Source: Welwitschia mirabilis
Taxonomy: Eukaryota; Gnetophyta; Gnetopsida; Welwitschiales
Reading direction: 5' to 3'
NCBI GenBank assembly: GCA_051453625.1
Contig: JBOZIK010000001.1
Span: forward strand, 177,989,946-178,053,945
Length of the DNA: 64,000 bases
The notes beneath the pieces were generated by a model. That model was not told the DNA's origin and searched no databases. It saw only the letters and a program-made list of their open reading frames with translations. The translations under genes were made by a program, and so were the position numbers. How positions within the stretch are numbered: the stretch's first letter is position 1; every line of letters starts with the position of its first letter. Of the stretch, positions 45,196 through 57,100 are shown one piece after another.

Positions 45196-48100
45196 ATGAA
45201 TATCCTCAGTTGAAATATTAGAGGCATTACAAGTGAATATTTCATTACGATATATAAAGTAGGAATTATTTATATATAGGAAACAAAATTCAAAAAAATG
45301 CTTAACCTAGATATCTTGAATAGGAAGTGGAATGTTAAATGGCTCCATAGCTGTGGTAAGTCAGGCAAACTTCTAGTGCTTTTAAATAAACTCATAAATT
45401 ATACAAAAATTAAAAATAATAGGTCATTTTAGATCGTGGCAGTACAAGACTAGTGGGTAGTTCACATATAAGTGCCATAAAGTATAGTTAAGAAAAATAA
45501 AATTTGGAAATAAATTAGAGAGAAGGTTGAAAGGAGACATTGTATTATAGTATGGAACTTTAACCAAATGATTTTTAGATAGAAAAGAAAAGGAAAAAAA
45601 CCAATGATCAGATGCAGGGGTAAAATAATTAGAAGATTTTATGGATTTTGTAAATCTCATAGATATGCCACTTTATTAAGCTCCATTTACTTAGTCAAAT
45701 AGGAGTAATAAAAAGGATAGAATCCTATCTAGAATTGATAGGGCTCTATTATTGACAAATATATTAACAAACAAGAATTGAATCCTAATTGGAAAAGAAA
45801 GATGGTGATCGGATCATAAGGCTATCACCCTTATTCAAGACAAAAATAGGAGAATAAAGACTCATTTTACATTTGAGAATGCATGGTTAAAAGAAGAGGA
45901 GATAAAATAATTCATTCAAAGAATTAGAAACTTTAGAAATTAACCTAATTAAAAACTTATAGCACAACTTGCAAAAGATAAAAGACTAGTTCAAGGTGTG
46001 GAGAAAGATGTTGGGTAAGAAAGTTCAAAGAAAAGAAAAATCAAAGAGGATATTAGACTGATCCAATAAAAATAAGAATAAGGATAAGATATACATAGAG
46101 AAGAATGGGAGAATGTCTAGATGTTTCATAACTTAAGAAAATAAGAAGAGATATATTTGTGCTAGTACATACAAATGAACTAGATGAAAGATGGAGACAG
46201 ACATACAACTTACTTCTTTAATAATATTAATGCAAGAAAGCAAGCTAATATAATAAAATTAATTTATTAGAAAGACAAGTGCTTCTTAGAGGAGGAAGTT
46301 CCTGAAGCATTCCTAAACAATCTAAAGGAGCTTTAGAAAGAGTTCACAATGCAAGAATCTTCAACATTATGGCCTACAACATGACAAGGGAATATTAGGG
46401 TAGTGAACTTGGATCAGTTTTGAAGAACTCTCAAGAGAATGAAGTTAAACAGAAGTCTGAGTTTGAATGGGTGAATAGTGAAATTTTTTCAAAAACTCTG
46501 GAGTTATATAGGCTAGTCAGTCATTGAAGCCTTTAATTATGTATTATAAAGTAATTCTATTCCTTATGTCTAAAATAATAACCATATTTTCATAATTTCT
46601 AAAAAGGCTAAAACCAGAGAGGTTAATGATTATAGCCTCATAAAAGTGTGTAATGTCATCCATAGGTTGTTTGTAAAGATTCTAATGAAAAGAATCCATT
46701 CACACCAAATGGGAGTTATGAGGTGGAATGAGGTAGGTTTTCTATTAAATCGACGCATCCTAGGCAAAGTAAAATTAAATCATGAAATATTTCACTTTAT
46801 CAACAAAAGAGATAGAAGGGTGTGGCCTCTAAAGCTGAACATTAGAAAGGCATATGATACCATCTCTTAGAGTTTTCTAAAACATGTTCTGAGGACAAAG
46901 GGCTTTTCCTTAAGGCTTATTAGTTTTTTGCTACAAATTCAAAGAATAACAAAATTTAAATTTAAATTTAATAAAAAACTCAAGGATATTTTAGCTGTGA
47001 TAGACATTCACAACAGGGAGATCCCCTTTCTCCTTACTTTTCATCATTGTCCTAGATGTACTATAGGACTCCATCAAACAAGAAAGGGGAGCACGATTAA
47101 TGGTTCATGACTTGAACATCACAGTGAACCACTTTGCAAATGATGTAACCATTTTCTTAGATGTACATATTCAATAAACCAGGGCCATTAAATAGGGATT
47201 GGGAAAGTTCATGGATGAATTAGGGCTTGTAATCAGCTAGAAAAAGAGCAGAATATATTTCTTTAATACTTGATTAATGTTTACCAAAAAATTAAAGAAC
47301 CTTAGAAATGATTATAGGAAAGGAAAAACACATATATTTAGGGATACCCATATGCAGGTGAAGGAGTGTTACACCTTGGAAATATTTATTGTTAATAGTA
47401 AAGAGGAGATGCAAATCCTAGAGTGTAATTTTCCTCTTGAGGAAAGGTAGAATCATTATTGCAAATATCATTCTTTCTATGGTTGCAAAGTATAATGTCT
47501 TCCGTGGAGTCCTTTTAAAGAGGGTAAAATATTTACTGAATATTTATTAGAAATTTTACTTGGGGAGGAGGAAAGGAAGATAAGAAATTCCATATAGTTA
47601 CATGGAAAGAAATAGATAAGCTAGTGAAAGTAGAGGAATGAGGAATCCAAGTCACGAGAGATAAAATTTTCTTGGATATAGTCAAAATTATTATTAATTT
47701 AGAAGTTGGGGGAGTAGTGCCTTAGAAAATATCACTAAAAAGGAAATATAAGAAGTAAATAGAGAGCCATATGCAAAGGAAGAGAAAAGTTAAAAAAAAA
47801 AAATTCTACTCATTTCATTAGAGAAGGAAACATAACCTTTTGAAACTTTAGGTTCATTAATAGAAGGAGTCCTGTGGACCTCCAAAGCTGGGGAGGATGA
47901 GAGGAAAGTTGAAATTTCTAGTGGGAAGGAAGCTCAATCATTATTGAAATCTGTCAATGCACTACTAGAAAGAAAATTAGTGAATAAAAAGGTTAATTAC
48001 AACTTTGAAATAAATCTTTCAAGGTGTAATTTTGGTTCCCAAGAAAAAGCACATCAAATTGATTAATGATGAGAGGATATCTTCAAAAGTTATTTTCATA

Positions 48101-48400
48101 AAAAAGTATGATCATAATAAAAGTTGAGTAGACACTTGAAAAGAAGGAGTCACTAGTAAATATGTGGTCTTTAAATGGATCATTAGTAAAAATAGGGTTC
48201 TTACAGTGGTAAGACTGAGGTAGAGTCCTAGAGGAATGTCAAACATGTGAAGGGATGGAATCAATGTGGCACCTATTTTAGGAATATCCATTTATAGAGG
48301 AGGTATGAAAGATAATAGATAAAAGGGCCTCTTAGGAAATCATTCTTTTGAACACTAGTAAAGATTATGAAGTGGTGCTTTAGTTTATCTAAAGGGTGAG
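45196..48400 (+). pseudogene. L1 ORF2 relic: endonuclease, RT, zf-RVT
   Basis: The ATG at 45,196 opens MNILS*NIRGIT, an L1 endonuclease start with Trp turned to TGA. ETKF follows near 45,290. The RT is readable from 46,610: REVNDYSLIKVCNVIHRLF, ILGKVKLNHEIFHFINK, LKLNIRKAYDTIS (motif A with one Asp as Asn) and NHFANDVTIFLD (motif C, YADD decayed to FAND). The C-terminus has CQTCEGMESMWHLF then EYPFIEEV near 48,240-48,300, a zf-RVT-like zinc motif with its last Cys as Tyr. Both RT catalytic boxes are damaged and frames are broken. Confidence 0.85.
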
Positions 48401-48844
48401 AAATAGTCATGTATTTACCAAGGTAATTCCAAACATGCAAGAAGTCATTTCTTTCATTCGGATAAAGATTACAACTCTTTAGGAAATAAGGAGGATGGAA
48501 AATCATCATCATCATACACCAATGAACAATTCCAAATAAAGAAATAATGAGAAGCTCTAGCGTAGGACTCAGTAGGGAGAATGGAAGTTGTTGACTGAGC
48601 TGAAGGATAATCTAAGCTTTAATTCCATAAAAGTTATGATAAAATAAAAGCTTGTGATAGGAAAGAGAAAAGTTCCTTTGACTTTAACTTTGAATATGTA
48701 AGCCATAAATCTTAAAGAAGAGAATGAGTTGGTGCTCCCCTCATTCTATGGTTATTCAGATGTAGGTAGATTTTTGGATGTAAGGCACTTAGAAATGCAA
48801 AAGGTCATATTCAAAAAGCTCAACTAGAATAAGTCTAGGCACTA

Positions 48845-49020
48845 GTGATGGAATTCATTGATTATTTTATTACCCAAGATGGGAGCCACTTTAAGCTCAA
48901 AGGGCTTCATTTCAACTTTCTTCTTGCTTTGAGAAAAGGAAGATGGGTTAATCTCCTTCTTCATTTTGCTAAGAAATTAAAATATAAAATTAATGACAAA
49001 CATGTAAGGCTTTGGTGTGA
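48845..49020 (+). other. short open frame of unknown origin
   Basis: An open frame from 48,845 (MMEFIDYFITQDGSHFKLKG) has no recognisable domain and runs into the TRIM-like element. It may be the LINE 3' region or a separate repeat. Confidence 0.25.
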
Positions 49021-49336
49021 TGATAATGGGTTTGCACTCCTCATGCGCAACCCGACAAGTGGGTAAATATGATGGGTTCCAGTTCCCACATAAGTCATGG
49101 ATTTTGGTGTGATAATAATAAGCCCAATAATTAGTATCAGAACCATAGTTATTGGCTAGTCTTAGGTTTGAGTCTCCATGGTGCCTTCCTAATTCATGTA
49201 AGTAATTGACATGTGGATCAAGGAGAAGATTGTTGGATATGCAGTCCTCATGTCCATCTCGACAATGGATAATTATAAAGGGTTCTAGTTTCCATCTAAG
49301 TCATGGATTTTGGTGTAATGGTAAAAGGGCCAATAA
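49021..49336 (+). mobile_element. TRIM-like miniature LTR element
   Basis: Two direct repeats of about 110 bp (49,021-49,130 and 49,231-49,336) share CCTCATG, GGGTTC.AGTT.CCA and TAAGTCATGGATTTTGGTGT. Directly after the first lies TTAGTATCAGAACC, one step from the initiator-Met primer-binding site TTGGTATCAGAGCC. Directly before the second is CAAGGAGAAGAT, a polypurine tract. The internal domain is only 100 bp and non-coding. These are the defining parts of terminal-repeat retrotransposons in miniature. No target duplication was found. Confidence 0.75.
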
Positions 49337-50780
49337 AACTAATAAATTCTTTGATAAAAAATAGTTAAAATATATGTAAGGTAAGTATATTGATTAATCA
49401 GCCAGTTGGTATATATCTACAATTTTATACTTGAGTTTCTTCTCTGCTTAATTTGGCATTATTTTTTTAGTTGTCAACAGACTAGTTCGTGTTAGGACTT
49501 AGCCTAGAATTTTCTATTCTGTTTTGCATTCCGGCATGAAATCCTTTCACCTAGGCAAACAAATCCTTGATTTTTTTATGTATAAGATAGTAGGGAAAAA
49601 TGGTTTTACCCAATTGCCCTCTTGATAGCTAATCTAGCAACTTCATGTTTTTACAGTTCCTTTCATGTTTAAGTAATAGATACATAATTTAAAAAAAAAT
49701 AATAGTAAAAATTTAGAAAAAGTAAAATATAATATTTCTACATGACTTATCAACTAGGAAATTTAGATTAAAAAACAGAATAGGCTTTAAACATGGAGAA
49801 TTATCTATGCATTGGGGTTCAGATTATTACACTCAAAAGATGTATGATTTTATAAATATATTTTAAAAAGAATTAGAAAATGTAATTCAAAAGACTTCCA
49901 GTAGATGAATGAAGATCTATAGAAGTCTTGAAATAAGTATTAGAGGATTAGACATTTTAAATAGAAAATTTGATCAGAAGAAAGTATAAGTATATATAGA
50001 GGTTATTTAAAACCTAATGAATGATGTAATGGCATAATATTGTAAAATTCTAGAGGTTTGTAGAATAGATATAAAACTTTTTGTAGTAACACCACAAGAT
50101 TTAAGACAATTATGCTTCTTTATAGATAGAATTATAGATAATATGAATATGCTAGGAGGAACATGTGTCCACATCTTTTAAAAAATAGAAAAAGAGGATA
50201 ACTCAAGTGTCTTTACCACACCAATTTGATAGACTTCTAAAGAAGAGGACATAAAAATTAAAATGGCATAAGCAGTGATCATGATTAATAAAGCCATAAT
50301 AATACCTACAAGAAAGAGTTATAAAAAGGAGCCTAGGTAGGCTAGAGTTCTATTATGAAGTAATTGCAGAGAAAAAGACATCTTAATCAAAAGGAAACAT
50401 TAAAAAACATCAAAAATATAATTGAATTGGAAAACATTACCATATTATAGGAATAAAAAAAGCTTATAGCTCAAATAGAATAAGAGAGAAAGTTGGTCCA
50501 ATTGGCTAAAAAAAGAAGAAAATAATAGAATAATTAGAGTTGAAGGAAAAGTAATTCTTTATAGTTAAGAAAAGGGCTAGGAAGTAGAAATTATTTATTT
50601 TCTCAACCTATACTTTTTATTAAGGTACTAATAAAAGTATGAGCATGGGGGTAATTAATGAACCAAAAAATTTATATACATTTGTACTTAATATTAATAT
50701 GTCTTGATGCTAAATCTATTCTTATCATTTAAATTAACTAGTAATTTTTTATGTTAGTAGGTTAGTAGTTATTTGTTATG
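49337..50780. other. AT-rich DNA, unassigned
   Basis: A long weakly protein-like stretch (49.74-50.56 kb) was read in all frames on the plus strand without finding a recognisable domain. Confidence 0.4.
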
Positions 50781-50784
50781 CATA

Positions 50785-51120
50785 TGTTATATTAACTATT
50801 GTTATAGTTACAATAATCACTTGACATAAGGATAAATAATAGAATGGGTAGGCTAAAAGTCAAGAACCATTTAAGAAGTGCAGGTGGTTTTGAGAAGAAA
50901 GAAAAGGAATTGATTACTGTAAGAAAAGGAGTTAGGTATAAAAGAGGGAAGGTACATCCATATGGGATCTCTCTCTTCCCCTTCTCTTTTCTATTTATTT
51001 ATTATTTTTTTTTGGTTAAATTATTTTATGGAAGCTTAGTACTCCTTGTAAAGGAAACATAGGGATATATCCAAGCTCTAGCCCTTCCAGCAAAGGAAAC
51101 ACTATCTGTACTAGTTAGTT
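50785..51120 (+). repeat. possible LTR-like promoter segment
   Basis: TGTTATATTAACTATTG, a TATAAAAGAGGG at about 50,938, a pyrimidine-rich stretch (CTCTCTCTTCCCCTTCTC) and AAGGAAACA repeated at 51,050 and 51,094 recall an LTR promoter and leader. No partner LTR was found. The 72-residue frame at 50,844-51,062 has no known domain. Confidence 0.3.
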
Positions 51121-54100
51121 TAATATAATACATGCTCAATACTTCATGCTAAAGTTTCATGTTTGTATTATAGCATTTGATGTTAATGAAAACTAAAAAG
51201 CCATAATTTATGCTACCTTTACTGTAACATTACTTGTAAAAGTAGTGTTTTACTTTTTCTTACTCTAATATATGTAACTAAACATATGCTAGAATATTAA
51301 TAGTTCTTAGAATATTAGAAGTGTTTAACTTTTTCAACATTGTAGTTTATTTTATACATGTATTTATCTTTTTTACCTTAAACATCTATATTATGTATAT
51401 AAAGACATCATGTCAATATCTAACTTAAAGTATGAAAGTCATATTTTATCAAGATTTTGTCTTAATAATACAATTTGAATCAAGTTATTTTAAAATTTGA
51501 CCATCTTAACTAGTTCTTTGGGAAGTCCTTATGTATTTGAAAATAAATGATATGAACTAATCTTTAGATTAATAGTTTAAAATTTTTAATGTTTTTAGTG
51601 CATAGTTTTGTAATATTTATGCATACTTTAATTAATTTACTTATCTTCCTTAGTAATCAATGCCCCTTTAAGAAAAAATAAAGGAATCATCATAATATTA
51701 ATTAGAAGAACTTTATTTTTCATAAGCAACTAAGTCCTTGTAACAAGATGATTCTCCACATAGTAATTAATAAGATATGTAAGATCATACATAGTTAGAG
51801 TAAAAAGACAAGACATAAGAGGACACCTTTATCTAAGATGCCTCTATAGATTTAGTTTTCTTCCTTGTTGTCAATATAAAATCCACTCCAAAGTCATATT
51901 TTTAATGCTTTTTTTTTAATAGTACAAGTTGACCTATTACAACTTTTAGGAAATTACATTTTCAACAACACTATTGAGTTAATTGAATCTTGTCTTCAAA
52001 CCATGTTTTTCACAGTAGTTAACATGATATTGAGGATAATATACTTCTCATAAAATTTATTTAATTAAGATAATATTTTTCTTAGATACTATTTGATAAA
52101 ATCAAAATTCAAATGGAATCAGACACTAAAATCCTTTTATTACATTCATAAAAATCCTAAAGAATTTTTATACAACAAGAACGTATATGGCATGATAAGA
52201 CTGTTTAGAGTTTTGGATAAAAATTGAAATATATCAATTAAAATTAGGTTTTGATATTAAATTTCATTCATATGTCATTTATTAAGTGATATTTAAGAAA
52301 GGCATGATATTTGTCTTTAAATAACACTTTAGTAGCAAATTCAAAGTCTACTTTTGCAAGTAACGCAAAGCCATAAATATGTTTTCATCTTGAAATTGTA
52401 AAATTATATTCTCATCCTAATAATCTAAATCCATAGATGGTTAGGAATAGTTTTCCTTAAGTTTCTTGACCAAAACACATTCTTTAATATTATTTAAATA
52501 AAACCAACTCTCTCATTTTGTGTTTTCCCACATATTTTAAAGTGCTTTTCATTTTATAATTGTTCAAAATTACTTAGAGTTATAATGATTTTTTTTGAAT
52601 TTTTCATTTTTAAAATTAAGTATTTTTTTGATAAAACCAACCTTCTTTTTAAGTTTCATGCAATACCCTTTTCCAAAATTTGTTAATAGGGGAATTTAAG
52701 ATATTATAAAGGCTACAAACTGATGAATAGATTCTACTTTCAAAAAAATTAACTCATCTTTTAAAACATAATGTTATGGTGAGTTAGGTATTTTACCTTA
52801 AATTGTTTCAATAAGAACTTTTTATAAGACTTCTTCCTATGTTTTTTTTTTAAAGTGTTTCTTTGCAATCTAGGGCCTCAAATAGTAGAACTATATAGAA
52901 ACTTAATTAAGTAATAATGTAAAATATATACCTATAAACATTGTAATATAAAATTGTCTCTTTTTCACATTTGTGTTTTAAGGAAAATAAGGCTTTCATA
53001 TGTCCAATAGTCCTCTAAGTAATGTACTTGGTAGATCTATATTTATTAGAGCATTTCAACTTCTAGCATGCAACAATCAAGTTATCAAAGTTCTAATATT
53101 TTATAATCATTATCAAAGTTTGTTTTTGATGACTAAATCATATGCTTAGGAGAAATCCATAAAACAAATGAATGCTTTTTTTATTTTAACCTTCACCTTT
53201 GTTAATAAGATGCTTTATGATTAAAATAATTTATTGTAGAATGACATTACTAGAATCCTTCTTGAGACATTACCGGAGAAAATAAATTTTCTTTATCTGT
53301 CTACTAATCTTTACTATAGGTCCAATCATTAGTAGTTTTATAAATAGATTATTACTTACAATTAATCTATAAATACTTATAAACTATTTGTGTTCCTTTT
53401 TAAATACTATAAATACTTGTTAATACACCATTTTTTTGTCTAGTACAAATTCTAAAGTATGATTAGGCCTCTTTCACATTGCTTTCCAAACAAAATTTCC
53501 ATCCCATTATAGTAGTTCTTAGTATAAGCCTTTTGCATAGGTTACTTGAACCTAGTCTTTGGTTTCCTTCATAAATATATCCAAATGGAAAGGATAATTC
53601 GCTATCAACATTTAAAATAATTTATACTACATTATTATGCCTAATAATTATCCTATATGTCTTAAAAGGAAAAAGCATATTCTATGTTTTGTACATTTCT
53701 AAGAAACTTCTAAAATTTTTTTGTTCTTTTTCAAATAGACAAGGAAATTCTGATTTCCTTTATATAATATCTATTTTATTTTTATCATAGATTAGAGTCT
53801 TGTAAGATCCAATTAACTTTCTTCACTTTTATTGGCTCTTGAGAGTCATCCTTGCTTTTTCACATTAATCATTATATTAATGTTTTTTAATTCATAATTT
53901 ATCTCTTAAACACATGTTATGTTATTTTACATTAAAAATTATTTTAATGCTAATAATAATGAAAATATATTCAATAAAAAAATTAAAATATTATTAGGAA
54001 GACTTAGCTAACTTTTCACCTACTTGAAAATGGTAAATAGTTAGAAGACTCATCATATTAGTATTTAAAAAATTAATAGTTGTACATTCGAAGGGACTCA

Positions 54101-55849
54101 GATGTGTGAGATCATTAAAATTTAAATTTTTTTCCTATTTCATTTAGAACAACAATATCTAATTCCTACCCCCATGTTAGTAATTATTTTTTCTTGTAAT
54201 CTTTTGAGAAGATCTATCCCATATAATATTTCTTTTATAATCCAAGAATCCTTGTGACTTATAGTTGATAATGTGGACCTATTCAAAATTGGTTTTGCAT
54301 TATCGTTTCTTAACATGAATATTTTCCCTAGCTAAGAGAAACTAGAAATATCTCTAGTTAGGAATTAAAATGAATAGTTTTGTGAAAGACACTTTTTATT
54401 TTATAGAGCAACTTCTCTTAGAGAAAAATAGTAGAAAACTAAATACAAATAGGCTTTAAATTCTATGATTATAAGTTAAATATTTGATTATTTTTATCTA
54501 ACTTTTTAGTGTAAATTTCTTTACCCAAGTTATTATGAATTTTAGCAATCAAAACTTCAAATGATCTACCTTGTCTTTGCTTTATTTTGTTAGGAAAAGT
54601 AATTAACACTAAAATAAAAGATTGATGGATGTAAAGATCAAGCCCTTAAAATGCCAAAAATATCAAATATATCCAAGAAAGAAATGCTATAATGACAAAG
54701 AATCTTATTTATTGAATTTTATTTATTATAGAATTATCAATACTTAAAAAGCTAAGGTTCAAAGGCGCTAGGCCCTATTTTGTTTAATCTTTGATACCTG
54801 CAATATATTTTACATTTAAATAAGTAATTTTTATTTTTCCTTACCTTGTTTTGCTTTTTTCCACTCTTTCTTCTTTCCTCCCTGTAAGCTCTTTTTCTTT
54901 TTCTTTTTTTTAAATGTAAGATCTTCATTTATCTATATTTTTTTTCTTTAAGATTTCTTTAGTTATTTTAAATTTTCTTTCTAGCTTGTGCAACTTTGAA
55001 TTTCATGATGATATGCTAAATACAAGAACATTTAGGGATTTTTTCCCTCATACTTGTACAAAATCTTTTCAAGTAAATTTTATCCTCTCTTTTAGGAACT
55101 TGACCACATGAAGGTTTAGTGACTTTTATACCTTTTTTAAGGGAAAAAATAGAGCTTTATAAATATTTCAACTAACATATAAAACATTGTCTATATTTAC
55201 TAATTATTTTCTTATATGTGAATCTTGAATCTTATTATTGATCTAAGTTTTATATCTAGATTTTTTGGCTTTATAAGACCTCTTTGTGTTAATTATTCAT
55301 ATGATTTGGCAAAAAAATCATTTGTTTAATTAACCCTCTAACATCATGGCAAGATGCTTGATTTTTGTTACCATAATCTCTTATTTATCTTTTGGAACTA
55401 TAATTATTGTCATGTTTATTGTTGATGTTTTCAAAAGATTGAATATGCTATTTTTAATGTAATTTCTCACTAAATAGTATTTTTCTTTATCTTCTTTCTA
55501 AGATTCTATGAATTAAAAAAAAACAATATGTAATACTAGTTAAATGCTAAAACATGAGCCTTTTTTTAGATCTTCATCCTTAAAAAGTATTATAATGAAC
55601 GTTTGTGAAGGTATGTATAAATTAGACCTTTTTTTTATAGATTCTTTATGAAACATCTAGTAACAATTTTGAATAATTAACGACATTTGAAAAGTTATTT
55701 ATACTTAGAAACTTTTCATCTAACATGCTAAATAGTTCCTACTTTAACTCATTCAAACTAAGGAATATGTTGTGCTATAAGATATTAGTTTTGATAATTA
55801 ATGCATAGTTTAACATATCACTTATAGCAACAATATCAATTGGCCTCAT
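51121..55849. other. AT-rich DNA, nothing recognised
   Basis: No gene, LTR pair or tandem array was identified over 4.7 kb. The part next to 55.85 kb may be the C-terminal region of the minus-strand LINE relic. Confidence 0.5.
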
Positions 55850-57100
55850 AGAAGGATTTGCGTCTCTCTCTTAGTAGGTTTTTCATTAAATTAAATTACA
55901 TAAATGATGTACACATTAAGGATTTTAAAGACTTTTTTAGGTAGTTATTTAAATTTAGCAATATCAACTTGTCTTTGATATTGTGTAGGAAAATTTTGAT
56001 AATTGCATTTTTAGAATAAGGGTAAGACCAAAGATTGCTATCATAAATAAATATAGAGTAATAAAACATCCTTGGAAACATACCTTTTAAACAAATGTAC
56101 TATAAAAACTTTATTAATAAGCATGTTAAGATTGATCTTATTCAAGAGATTGCAAATATCACTTGTGAAGTTCTTCCTAAGGTTCTAAACTTTTATGACT
56201 TTTTGAAGATACTCCCATAAGTTTTTCCATAGCATTTTGTAAACTTAAGCTTGACTAGGAATTTTTTATACTAATATATTTTACACAATTAATGGTTTTT
56301 ATTTTTGTGCGTATGTTGTTAAGCATGTCTTGACCTAATCTAGAACCTATTCTCTCATTAAAGATAATCTCTTGTAGGACTCCTTTAAGCTAATGAGCTA
56401 GAAAAGGTTTAGTAATATGATACATCTTTAATTATCAATTATTTTAAGATTTCTAGGTTTAAGTAGGATCTTAATGGCTCCTTAGTTGAAGAATTTCCTT
56501 ATAAAGAGGCCTTGAACATGTTTCATATAGAAGTTTCAAAGCTAATTTTTAATATATTTCTAGAATATCTTATAAATTCCACTTTAAACTCATAAATTCT
56601 TGAGCTGGTATCATTTTTCATCTGAAAAGAGTAGTTTCAAATTCTTAAAGGATTAATAACTCATCATTGAGCATGATCTAACTTAAGAATTATTGATTTC
56701 TTTGAATGATATTAGATTTTAATAATGGTTCTTAAATATTTGACTAATCTCTTTTTAATTAGGTATTTTTTTGAACATTGTAGAAAATGGATATGATAAT
56801 TGTAGAAAATTTTTTTCCTTTTTATAAAGAATTTAAACAATCCTAGGGCAAGTATTATCTCCCGTTATGAATTGATTTAGTAACTTGAGATGTTATTACC
56901 TTATTTTATAGGAATCTATATGTTTTTTATGAATTTTGAAGACTTTATCTTGTTATTAAGAAATGGATTTTGGATAAGATTGTTTCATAAGATTATGACA
57001 TCCTTTAGGATAGTCTTCTACTATTCTCAACTTGTTAACATATTTCATAATAATGATTTTTTGATATCAAGGAAGTTGTTTTTTTAACTTATCATAATAA
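55850..57100 (-). pseudogene. LINE reverse transcriptase relic
   Basis: On the minus strand, GAIKILLKPRNLKIIDN then LLNLF (about 56,500-56,400) matches the GVIKLLPKPGDLK..NWRPITLLN region of non-LTR RTs. After a frame shift, LQEIIFNERIGSRLGQDMLN (about 56,370) matches the ..IIS..QTGFI.GR.ILDNI region. LKFTKCYGKTYGSIF (about 56,230) matches motif A, and CLKGMFPRMFYYSIFIYD (about 56,070) the RQG.PL.PYLF region. The sequence differs from the other LINEs here and looks like another lineage. The catalytic Asp of motif A is lost and several frameshifts occur. Other domains are not legible. Confidence 0.6.

Larger units (their letters stand above)
44591..48840 (+). mobile_element. 5'-truncated L1 LINE, plus strand
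   Basis: Zinc-knuckle part of ORF1 (44,610-45,020), endonuclease from 45,196, RT 46.55-47.6 kb and a zf-RVT-like C-terminus at 48,230-48,320. The DUF4283 part of ORF1 is absent; instead the LTR fragment abuts, suggesting a 5'-truncated insertion into that LTR. The 3' end is not clearly marked. Confidence 0.8.

Noticed and set aside
49740-50560. Possible pararetrovirus-like or gag-like coding stretch
   Set aside because: No protease, RT or zinc-knuckle motif could be read in any frame; the impression came only from composition.
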